Below, piece by piece: positions 43,238 through 50,756 of a stretch of 64,000 nucleotides of DNA. A program made the position numbers and the translations under genes. The stretch covers positions 3,484,903-3,548,902 of the forward strand of contig NZ_CP017634.1 of NCBI RefSeq assembly GCF_002777255.1. Direction: 5' to 3'. Under the pieces are notes generated by a model that searched no databases, had not been told where the DNA came from, and worked only from the letters and a program-made list of their open reading frames with translations. Position 1 is the first letter of the stretch. Each line of letters opens with the position of its first letter. Source of the DNA: Candidatus Formimonas warabiya. Its GTDB lineage: Bacteria; Bacillota; Dehalobacteriia; Dehalobacteriales; Dehalobacteriaceae.

Positions 43238-44263
43238 TTAGGAATGAAAAATTTTATAGATCCAGAGCGGTATATTCTCTAGGGAGATCTGTTTTTCCAC
43301 CGCTCCTATTTCCAGGGCTACTTTCGGCATGCCGTATACCACGCTGGATTTTTCATCCTGTCCCATGGTTCGTGCCCCATTTCGTCTCATATGGAGCAGA
43401 CCTTTGGCGCCATCGCAACCCATTCCTGTTAGAATGACACCGACTGCTTGATTTTTTGCTTCCTGGGCCACCGATTCGAAGAGTACGTCTACCGAAGGAC
43501 AGTGGCCGTTTACCCTGTCCCCGGGGAAACACTCGACCTTGTACCTGTCTCCTATTTTTTTCACACGCATATGTTTGTCGCCGGGAGCGATCAAAACACG
43601 TCCCGGTTCCACAGCATCTCCTGTCTCTGCCTCCTTGACCTGAAATGGGGTAGAGTTGTGCAGCCTTTCGGCAAACATGCGGGAAAACAAAGGAGGTATG
43701 TGCTGGACCACGACCATGCCCGGCATTCTGGCCGGCAAGGCCCTTAAAATCTTATAGATCGCTTCCGTGCCTCCTGTGGAAGCCCCCACGGCAATCATTT
43801 TATCACCCAGATCAGCTTTGATCCCGGGCAGGGCCGGTTGGCCCGGATGGGTTGTCTTTAAGGGGGATACATTGGCTGTGGAGGCAATTTTTATCTTTAC
43901 AATCAGTTCATGAATAAATATTTCCACATTTTTTGCGGACTGGACATCAGGCTTGGTCACAAAATCGACCGCTCCGGCATTCATCGCATCAAAAACGGCC
44001 GCGCTGATCGTACTGACTACGATTACAGGAAGGGGGTATTGGGGCATCAGCCTTTTGATAAATTCTATGCCATTCATCTTCGGCATTTCCACATCACAAG
44101 TCATGACATCGGGCTGATAGCGGATGATTTTGTCCCTGGCCTCGAATGGGTCGGCTGCAGTATCTACCACTTCAATATAAGGGTCGGAAGAGATCCCTCT
44201 GGACAGTACCGCTCTGAACACCATACTGTCGTCCACAACTAGAACGCGTATTTTCCTTCCCAT
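43238..44263 (-). CDS. cheB: Chemotaxis response regulator protein-glutamate methylesterase
   Basis: Encodes 341 residues after AAGGAGT. The N-terminal receiver has Asp11, Asp12 and phospho-Asp57 (DVMTCDVEMPKMNG). The C-terminal methylesterase domain shows the nucleophile Ser in VGASTGGTEAI, the His in VVQHIPPLFSRMFAERL and the Asp in LTGMGCDGAKGL. It removes methyl groups from receptor glutamates and deamidates glutamines when phosphorylated by CheA. It is seven bases after cheR in the operon. Confidence 0.95.
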   Translation of the reverse strand: MGRKIRVLVVDDSMVFRAVLSRGISSDPYIEVVDTAADPFEARDKIIRYQPDVMTCDVEMPKMNGIEFIKRLMPQYPLPVIVVSTISAAVFDAMNAGAVDFVTKPDVQSAKNVEIFIHELIVKIKIASTANVSPLKTTHPGQPALPGIKADLGDKMIAVGASTGGTEAIYKILRALPARMPGMVVVQHIPPLFSRMFAERLHNSTPFQVKEAETGDAVEPGRVLIAPGDKHMRVKKIGDRYKVECFPGDRVNGHCPSVDVLFESVAQEAKNQAVGVILTGMGCDGAKGLLHMRRNGARTMGQDEKSSVVYGMPKVALEIGAVEKQISLENIPLWIYKIFHS

Positions 44264-44269
44264 TCCTAC

Positions 44270-45091
44270 CTACTCCTTTCTATAAACAGCAGGGATGATA
44301 TATTTGTACCGGCACAGGTCACGATTTAATGATTCTGCATGCCCCACAAATAAATATCCTCCCGGCTCGGTCCAGTGATAAAATTTCCCCGCCAAATCCA
44401 GTTTGGTCTCATCATTAAAATAGATCATCACGTTCCGGCAAAAGATCACATGGAATTTCCTCTTAAAAGGAAATACGTTCTCCATCAGATTAAACTTTCG
44501 ATAGATCACTTCGTTCCGGATCCGGTCTACCAAAACAGACTTTTCTCCGTTCAGTTTTTTAAAGTAATTGTTCCTCCAGTGCACCGGGAGTGAGGTAAGA
44601 TGCTCATTAGGGTATTCCCCTTTCACAGCCTGATCAAGGACCCTGTTTGAAATATCTGTGGCTAAAATCTTGGTGTCCCACCACTTTTTTTCTTTTCCCA
44701 GAAATTCATCTAAAATCATGGCCAGGGTATAGGGTTCTTCGCCCGAGGAGCATCCGGCGCTCCAAATGCGCAAATCTTTGTCTTTTGCCGTTTCCACAAG
44801 TACGGGTAATACCTGATCCCTAAAATAGTGAAAATGGTCGGCTTCCCGCATAAAAAAAGTATGGTTGGTCGTAATCTTTTCAATCAGGGTGCCTGCGGCG
44901 TCTCCTGTTGGATCGGAGACCAGGTAATCATAATACTCGGTAAAATTGCGAAAGTTGTTACTGGTCAGTACATGGTACAGCCTCCCCGTGACCAGGGTCT
45001 GCTTTTCTTTTTTTAATTGAATGCCATAATTGGCCTGGATGTAATGGGATATTTTTTTAAATTCTTTTTCCGTAATGTTGATCACGCGCAT
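44270..45091 (-). CDS. cheR: Chemotaxis protein methyltransferase
   Basis: The start is ATG 45089-45091 after AAGG (273 residues). The N-terminal helical domain precedes the SAM-dependent domain. Landmarks are NHTFFMREADHF, RIWSAGCSSGEEPYTLAM (SAM-binding), ILATDISNRVLDQA and FCRNVMIYF, then GGYLFVGHAESL. It methylates glutamates of the receptor encoded just upstream. It has no TPR or pentapeptide-binding extension. Confidence 0.95.
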   Translation of the reverse strand: MRVINITEKEFKKISHYIQANYGIQLKKEKQTLVTGRLYHVLTSNNFRNFTEYYDYLVSDPTGDAAGTLIEKITTNHTFFMREADHFHYFRDQVLPVLVETAKDKDLRIWSAGCSSGEEPYTLAMILDEFLGKEKKWWDTKILATDISNRVLDQAVKGEYPNEHLTSLPVHWRNNYFKKLNGEKSVLVDRIRNEVIYRKFNLMENVFPFKRKFHVIFCRNVMIYFNDETKLDLAGKFYHWTEPGGYLFVGHAESLNRDLCRYKYIIPAVYRKE

Positions 45092-45142
45092 CACCGACCT
45101 TAATACGCAGGGGGAGTACCATCTCCCCCTGCGCTAAGAGCA

Positions 45143-46870
45143 TTAATATTTGCCGAATTCCTTATCGCTTAAGGCAATTTCCAATTTAGGCTTGGCGGCC
45201 GCCGCTTCTTCATAGTTCTCTATGTCCGGGCTGCTTTTCTTTTTCTTCTCCGCCATACCTTCCAATACCCTTAAAACGTCCGGATTGATCTCTTCCAATT
45301 CTTTGTAGGAGGATAAGCCCACTCTTTTCAACTTAAACCTATTTACCTGCCCCTTTAACAGTTCTGCCTGGCTGGATAATTCTTCACTGGCGGCTGCACT
45401 TTCCTCAGAAGTGGCCGAGTTGGTTTGAACGACCTGGGACACCTGCATAATCCCCTGGTTGACCTGGCCAATGGCGGCGGCCTGCTCGTTTGAAGCGGCA
45501 GCAATATTGCCCACAATGCCCGTTACCTTTGCCACGTTCTCTACAATCTGATTGAGGGCGGCGGCCGTTTCATGGGCGATCTTAGTACCTCCTTCCACTT
45601 TCTTGATCGATCCCTCAATCATATCGGTGGTTTCTTTGGCGGCATTCGCAGAACGGGCCGCCAGGTTGCGCACTTCTTCCGCCACAACGGCAAATCCCTT
45701 ACCGTGTTGACCGGCCCGGGCCGCCTCTACGGCAGCATTTAGGGCAAGAATATTAGTCTGGAAGGCGATTTCATCAATCACCTTAATGATTTTGGAAATA
45801 TTGCACGAGGCGTCATTGATTTCTTCCATGGCTTTGAGCATGCTCTTCATCTGGTCATTTCCCTGCAAAGCATTGGTCTGGGCGATTTCCGCCAGGGTGT
45901 TTGCCTCGCCGGCATGCTGGGCGTTCAGGTTGGTCTGAGAGGAGATCTCTTCCAGGGAAGCCGTAAGTTCTTCGATGGAGCTTGCCTGCTCCGTGGCGCC
46001 CTGAGAAAGGGCCATGCTGGAGGCCGATACCTGCTTCGCCCCTGAAGCCACCTGCTCCGCCGCGGCATTGATATGGGACAGGGCATTATTCATATTCTCC
46101 GTCATGGTGCGGAAAGATGCAGCCAGGATGCCGATTTCATCCTTTGTCTGAATATCAACATTTACGTTCAGATCCCCTTGGGCAATTTTGTTTGCGGCCG
46201 CCACAATCTTTTTGACAGGTCTGCTGATGGAGGAAGAAATGAATATGCCCAGCACCAGGGCCAAAATAACCCCGACAATTAACAAAATGACGGTTGAGCG
46301 TGTGGCGGCATTGGCGGTCTGGGTATTGTTCCCTGCAGCCTCTTTGGCAAACTGAACCTTCAGGTCTGTTACCAGCTTCAGGGCATCCTCCATTTGCTGA
46401 GTGGCGGTTTCCGCATCACCTTTGAGGAGAAGAATCGCTTCCTGGTCTTTGTTTGCTCTGGCCAGTTCAATTATTTTGGCAGCTTCCTCATCGTAATTGG
46501 CCTTCGCCTCCTCTAAATCCTTGATTGCGGCTGCCCCTTCATCGGATAGCAGGGTCTTTTTAAAACTTTCCAGGTTGCTGGCAAACTCATCATTTCTCAG
46601 TTTAATGCTGTTTTCATAATCATCAAATTCTGCCGGCGTGGAAGCTAGGATGATATCCCGGACATTGCCCCGCATGCGCTGGTATGATTCAGTGATCGTC
46701 ACCAATTCTCCCAAAGGAGCAGTCATCTTCTCATAAAGGTCCGTATCAAGGCTCTCAATTTCTTTAATATTCTTCACGCCTATAACTCCGATAGCCCCGG
46801 CGATGATGGCGACAATAAAAAAGCCGGCCAAAAGTTTCACACTGATTCTCAAATTATAAAACCACTTCAT
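45143..46870 (-). CDS. Methyl-accepting chemotaxis protein (transmembrane)
   Basis: Encodes 575 residues. The first span is about residues 12-32, followed by a 4-helix-bundle sensor domain (about 33-190), the second span (about 192-213), HAMP and a long cytoplasmic coiled coil. The signalling tip is IDEIAFQTNILALNAAVEAA then RAGQHGKGFAVVAEEVRNLA. The C-terminus ends in a flexible tail without the NWETF-type tether. Its ATG overlaps the cheW stop, and it is the only membrane receptor in the operon. The ligand is unknown; the 4HB sensor can bind small organic acids or amino acids in other bacteria. Confidence 0.94.
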   Translation of the reverse strand: MKWFYNLRISVKLLAGFFIVAIIAGAIGVIGVKNIKEIESLDTDLYEKMTAPLGELVTITESYQRMRGNVRDIILASTPAEFDDYENSIKLRNDEFASNLESFKKTLLSDEGAAAIKDLEEAKANYDEEAAKIIELARANKDQEAILLLKGDAETATQQMEDALKLVTDLKVQFAKEAAGNNTQTANAATRSTVILLIVGVILALVLGIFISSSISRPVKKIVAAANKIAQGDLNVNVDIQTKDEIGILAASFRTMTENMNNALSHINAAAEQVASGAKQVSASSMALSQGATEQASSIEELTASLEEISSQTNLNAQHAGEANTLAEIAQTNALQGNDQMKSMLKAMEEINDASCNISKIIKVIDEIAFQTNILALNAAVEAARAGQHGKGFAVVAEEVRNLAARSANAAKETTDMIEGSIKKVEGGTKIAHETAAALNQIVENVAKVTGIVGNIAAASNEQAAAIGQVNQGIMQVSQVVQTNSATSEESAAASEELSSQAELLKGQVNRFKLKRVGLSSYKELEEINPDVLRVLEGMAEKKKKSSPDIENYEEAAAAKPKLEIALSDKEFGKY

Positions 46871-47382
46871 GATATTTCCTCCTCTTTCATGACCGCATTT
46901 TCTAAAAGCTCTGCTTCATCCTGCTTCAGAAGCTTGTCGCAATCCAAGATCAGCTTTACTTCACTGCCCACTTTACCGATTCCTTTGATAAATTTGCTCC
47001 CCCCTTTGTTGAGATCCGGAGGGGGAACAATCTCTTGCTCCGGGATGGACAAGACTTCCGAGACACAATCGACAATAAGTCCGATGGATATTTCCTGCAG
47101 ATCGACCACAATCACACAGGTGCGGTCATTATACTCCCGAAAGGGCTTTTTAAAACGAAGCCGTACATCCATGACGGGAATGATCTTGCCTCTAAGGTTA
47201 ATGATTCCTCTTACGTATTCGGGGAGTTCCGGGACTTCGGTAATGGACTGGATACCAATAATTTCCGTAACATATTTGATCTCAATCCCATAAAACTCAG
47301 GACCAATAGAAAAGGTTAAGAACTTCCCTTTCTGCGTATCTTCTTCCTGGTCCCCTAATTCCTGCACAAATGTCTCAGCCAT
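46867..47382 (-). CDS. cheW: Chemotaxis coupling protein
   Basis: The start is ATG 47380-47382, nine bases after AAGGAG (171 residues); the in-frame ATG at 47391 abuts that site. The whole protein is a CheW fold: FLTFSIGPEFYGIEIKYV, VRGIINLRGKIIPVMDVRLR and GLIVDCVSEVLSIP. It links the receptor to CheA. It lies between cheA and the receptor gene with short or overlapping joints. Confidence 0.95.
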   Translation of the reverse strand: MAETFVQELGDQEEDTQKGKFLTFSIGPEFYGIEIKYVTEIIGIQSITEVPELPEYVRGIINLRGKIIPVMDVRLRFKKPFREYNDRTCVIVVDLQEISIGLIVDCVSEVLSIPEQEIVPPPDLNKGGSKFIKGIGKVGSEVKLILDCDKLLKQDEAELLENAVMKEEEIS

Positions 47383-47400
47383 CTGTCGCATCTCCTTTGC

Positions 47401-49482
47401 TTATAGATTTCCTGCTTTTCCCGCTTCAGGTATTAGACCTCCAATATCCAGTATTAAACTGATGCTGCCGTCTCCCAGCAAGGTGCACCCTGCCAACCCG
47501 TGAATTTTTTTAAAGTTTCTGATGTAGCCGGGAAGGGCCTTCACAACCACCTGTTGCTGTCCTAATAATTGATCGGCAAAGATGCACAGGTTTTTTTCAT
47601 CTTGCTCCACCAGGATCATGATGCCGTCCGTAAATGAGGCGGCTTCGGCTTTTACCCGGTATAATTCATGAAGACGCAGGATGGGCAGGCACTGCCCCCG
47701 CACCATCATCATTTCATTTCCTTCCGGGTCGGTAATGATATCCCTTTCTTGGGGCCGGAAGGATTCTTTGATGGCCGTGATGGGAATGGTGTATCTTGCA
47801 GAACCGACACGAATATTCATGCCGTCGATGATCGCCAGGGTCAAAGGGATCTTGAGCATGATCGCCGTACCTTCACCTTCCCTGCTCTCTACCGCCACAG
47901 AGCCGCCCACCGTTTCAATATTCCTGGCCACCACGTCCATGCCCACACCCCGGCCGGAAAACTCCGTAACGGTCTCTTTGGTAGAGAAGCCGGGGAGAAA
48001 GATGAGATGATAGATTTCCCGGTCAGAGAATTCCCCTTCCGGCTTATGGAGCAGACCGTTTTCCCTTGCTCTGGCCAGAATCTTCTCCTTATTTAAACCC
48101 CTGCCGTTATCTTTAATCAGAATCAAGACATCTCCGCCTGCGTTTTTTGCTTCCAGCGTAATCTTGGCAGGCTCCACCTTTCCTTTTGACTGTCTTTCTA
48201 GAGGAGGCTCAATGCCATGATCAAGGGAATTTCGAATCAGGTGCATCAGAGGGTCGGCGATATGTTCGATAATATTCTTATCTACTTCCGTTTCTTCCCC
48301 AATGATCGCCAGTTCCACCTCTTTGTCCAGCTTTTTACTCATATCACGGACCACCCGGATCATTTTCTGAAAAATGGTGGCCAGAGGCACCATGCGGATG
48401 GACATAACTACATCCTGCAATTCACCGGTAATTTTTTGCAGCTGCCGGGCTGCCTTGTGGAAATTATCCAATTCCAGACCTTTTAAATCGGGGTTTTGCG
48501 TTACCATCGCTTCTGAGATCACTAATTCTCCTACCAAATCCATAAGCTTGTCCAGCTTGGCCACATGGACAGGAATCATGCTCTGGTAATTCGTCTGGGG
48601 CCCTTTTTCCCCCTGATCCCCTTTATTTCTCAACTGCCCGTCCTCACCGCATGCTTCATCAGACTCCACCTGCCTGCGCTGAGAGAGCTGTTTGAATTTC
48701 TCATCGTTTTCCAACTGGATCAGTTCTAATTTCTGTAAGAAGGGGATCTGCATAAAAAAATCATGCATTGCTGCATAAGTCTGCTCGGTGATAAATAATA
48801 CCCGGAACCCCTCTTCCTGAATCACCCGGCTACTGTCGTCATCATCAATTAAGTTCCCAGGGAGATGATAAACATCCGCAGCCCGTTCTTTCAGATCATG
48901 GATAAAGGCATAGGCACGGAGGCTTTCCATTTCACAACCCTCTTCAAAAAATATTACCGCTTCAAAGGCATTTTTCGAGGCCGGCACGGGTATTTTATTC
49001 TGCGTGATATAATACTTCTGCGGGAGATCTTCCTTTTCTTCCGCCCCTGCTTCCCGGACCGGGGAAAGATTATGCTGCTTCAGGACCACCAGGAATCCCT
49101 TGATTTTTCCCATCAAAGGCCCGGGTTCTCCGTCTGCCTGATCCCCATTTTTGATCCTCTCCATTTCCCCTCTAAAAAAATCAACGCCTTCAAAGACCAA
49201 ATCTAAAAGTTCCGAGTAGTTTACGTTTTCCGGCTTTTCTTCCCGAATAAAAAAGAAAAGGTCTTCCACCGCATGGGCAAGAGTAGATATGTTTTGAAAA
49301 AGCATCATGGCGGACGAACCCTTGATCGTATGCATAATCCTAAAAATCTCATTGATCACCGGCTGTGTAAAGCCACCTGACTTTTCGCCGTTCAAGATTA
49401 CTTGTTCCAGTTTTTCCAACAGTTGCGTCGTTTCAAAAATAAACAGATCCACCATTGGCTCACGGTTAAGGTGATCCGACAT
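47401..49482 (-). CDS. cheA: Chemotaxis histidine kinase
   Basis: Encodes 693 residues after GGAGG. The P1 Hpt domain carries the phospho-acceptor His51 (RIMHTIKGSSAMM). A P2-like region (about 165-265) precedes dimerisation P3 (AKLDKLMDLVGELVISEAMV), P4 ATPase (RNSLDHGIEPPLER, DNGRGLNKEKI, GFSTKETVTEFSGRGVGMDV) and the P5 CheW-like domain. All nucleotide-binding motifs look intact. It phosphorylates CheY and CheB. It is the third gene of the TetR-led operon. Confidence 0.95.
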   Translation of the reverse strand: MSDHLNREPMVDLFIFETTQLLEKLEQVILNGEKSGGFTQPVINEIFRIMHTIKGSSAMMLFQNISTLAHAVEDLFFFIREEKPENVNYSELLDLVFEGVDFFRGEMERIKNGDQADGEPGPLMGKIKGFLVVLKQHNLSPVREAGAEEKEDLPQKYYITQNKIPVPASKNAFEAVIFFEEGCEMESLRAYAFIHDLKERAADVYHLPGNLIDDDDSSRVIQEEGFRVLFITEQTYAAMHDFFMQIPFLQKLELIQLENDEKFKQLSQRRQVESDEACGEDGQLRNKGDQGEKGPQTNYQSMIPVHVAKLDKLMDLVGELVISEAMVTQNPDLKGLELDNFHKAARQLQKITGELQDVVMSIRMVPLATIFQKMIRVVRDMSKKLDKEVELAIIGEETEVDKNIIEHIADPLMHLIRNSLDHGIEPPLERQSKGKVEPAKITLEAKNAGGDVLILIKDNGRGLNKEKILARARENGLLHKPEGEFSDREIYHLIFLPGFSTKETVTEFSGRGVGMDVVARNIETVGGSVAVESREGEGTAIMLKIPLTLAIIDGMNIRVGSARYTIPITAIKESFRPQERDIITDPEGNEMMMVRGQCLPILRLHELYRVKAEAASFTDGIMILVEQDEKNLCIFADQLLGQQQVVVKALPGYIRNFKKIHGLAGCTLLGDGSISLILDIGGLIPEAGKAGNL

Positions 49483-49506
49483 ACCCTGTCCTCCTTGTTC
49501 TGTCCC

Positions 49507-49869
49507 TTACATCGCGGCAATTTTATTTAAGGTCTCAATAACCTTGTCTTCCTTAAAGGGTTTCAGCAAAAAATTTTTCGCCCCGCATTTTACCGCTTCC
49601 TTTACAAAGACTTCCTGGCCCAGCGCGGAAATCACGATTACCTTCGCCCGGGGATCCATGGCCTTAATCGCCTTCAGTGCTTGAATCCCGTCCATTTCAG
49701 GCATGGTGATATCCATGGTCACTAAATCGGGGCGGTGCTCATGATATTTTTGAATCCCCTCCGCCCCGTTTTCCGCTTCCCCAACCACATCGAAGCCGTT
49801 CTTTTCCAGCATCGTCCGCAGTAATTTTCTCGCAATCAAAGCATCGTCAACGATCAGTACTCTTCTCAT
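49507..49869 (-). CDS. cheY: Chemotaxis response regulator
   Basis: The start is ATG 49867-49869 (120 residues); an upstream GTG is less likely. Single receiver domain: VLIVDDALIARKLL, phospho-Asp in LVTMDITMPEMDG, KVIVISALGQ and LKPFKEDKV. It is the expected CheA target and flagellar or other output element. No flagellar or pilus gene occurs in the window. It is 15 bases after tetR, so the two are co-transcribed. Confidence 0.93.
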   Translation of the reverse strand: MRRVLIVDDALIARKLLRTMLEKNGFDVVGEAENGAEGIQKYHEHRPDLVTMDITMPEMDGIQALKAIKAMDPRAKVIVISALGQEVFVKEAVKCGAKNFLLKPFKEDKVIETLNKIAAM

Positions 49870-49884
49870 TCTCCACACTCCATT

Positions 49885-50487
49885 CTATTGTTGTCTCACA
49901 GAGGGAGTAAAAGCATCTAAAATCACTTTTAGAGTTAATAGAATTTTTTCTTTCAAGGGAAATGCATAGTTGTTCAGCCTCCAGCTCAGGCATACGGATC
50001 GAAAGGAACCTGCCACAATATGCGTTAAATGATCACTATCCACATCTGGACAGATTTGCCCCACTTTTTGCCCTTGCTCAATTGTTTTCTGAATAAAGTC
50101 CGTGCGGTCGGTGTAAATGTTTTTTACCTTTACTGCCAGGGCAGGATCGCAAAAAAGCACATCATAGGCTTGGTCAATAGCGGTGATGGCGGGGTAGTTC
50201 TCATAGTATTCCGCAAAAGCATTCACAAAATAGGTGATCGCTTCTTTGGGCTTTAATTCCAAGACTTCAATGGACTGGAGAATATCACTGTCATATTGGG
50301 CAAAATAGTCCAGCACGGCCAGGAGAATATCATTTTTTGTCTTATAGTGTTTAAACAAAGCGCCGTCAGATATCCCTTGCCTTCTGGCAATCTCCCGGGT
50401 GGATAACCCCTGTATCCCCAGCTCATTAATGATGTCCACTACCGTTAAGATGATGCCTTCCTTTCTTGGTAGCAAGTGGCTTCCCAT
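49885..50487 (-). CDS. TetR-family transcription regulator
   Basis: Encodes 200 residues after GGAGG. The N-terminal HTH is GIQGLSTREIARRQGISDGALFKHYKTKNDIL, given in parts GLSTREIARRQGIS and DGALFKHYKTK. The C-terminal helical ligand domain (about 60-195) is of the kind found in AcrR/FadR-like members. It is the first gene of the chemosensory operon, and a perfect palindrome in front of it is the likely operator. Hence it probably represses itself and all downstream che genes until a small molecule binds. Confidence 0.92.
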   Translation of the reverse strand: MGSHLLPRKEGIILTVVDIINELGIQGLSTREIARRQGISDGALFKHYKTKNDILLAVLDYFAQYDSDILQSIEVLELKPKEAITYFVNAFAEYYENYPAITAIDQAYDVLFCDPALAVKVKNIYTDRTDFIQKTIEQGQKVGQICPDVDSDHLTHIVAGSFRSVCLSWRLNNYAFPLKEKILLTLKVILDAFTPSVRQQ

Positions 50488-50500
50488 ATCATTCCTCCAT

Positions 50501-50522
50501 AGGAAGTAAGCGCTTACTTCCT
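50501..50522. promoter_or_regulatory. TetR-type operator (22-base perfect palindrome)
   Basis: AGGAAGTAAGC is followed immediately by its exact reverse complement. It lies 14 bases before the tetR start codon and just after the predicted -10, where bound repressor would block transcription. GTAAGCGCTTAC is the core dyad. Confidence 0.8.
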
Positions 50523-50531
50523 TATTTTTAG

Positions 50532-50559
50532 CTTATCATGAAAAATTTACCTTTGTCAA
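50532..50559 (-). promoter_or_regulatory. Predicted promoter of the tetR-che operon
   Basis: On the minus strand a consensus TTGACA (50554-50559) is followed after 16 bases by GATAAG (50532-50537). The -10 is weak. The palindromic operator begins ten bases downstream. Confidence 0.5.
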
Positions 50560-50674
50560 TATTTGTTTTTTTCTGTCCTAATTTTTACCCGGAATATGTC
50601 CTTTTTATCCTTGACTTAACTAGAAAACTTGGCTTGCGCCAAGCCTTTGGCGACGGCGGAAGCCTTAGTTGCAC

Positions 50675-50719
50675 TTATACTTGTCACCTTTGAATTTATA
50701 TATTTTCTGACAAGTATAA
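50675..50719. repeat. Perfect 12-base inverted repeat with 21-base loop
   Basis: TTATACTTGTCA (50675-50686) and its exact reverse complement (50708-50719) flank an AT-rich loop beside the terminator. It could be a regulator site, a repeat or part of a two-hairpin terminator. Confidence 0.5.
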
Positions 50720-50748
50720 AAAGGCGCGGTCTTTCGCCGCGCTTTTTT
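50718..50748 (-). terminator. Rho-independent terminator of the B12-mutase transcript
   Basis: GCGCGG (50724-50729) pairs with CCGCGC (50737-50742), flanked by an A run and a T run, so it can act on both strands. It lies eight bases after the mutase stop codon. Confidence 0.85.
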
Positions 50749-50756
50749 CGGATATG

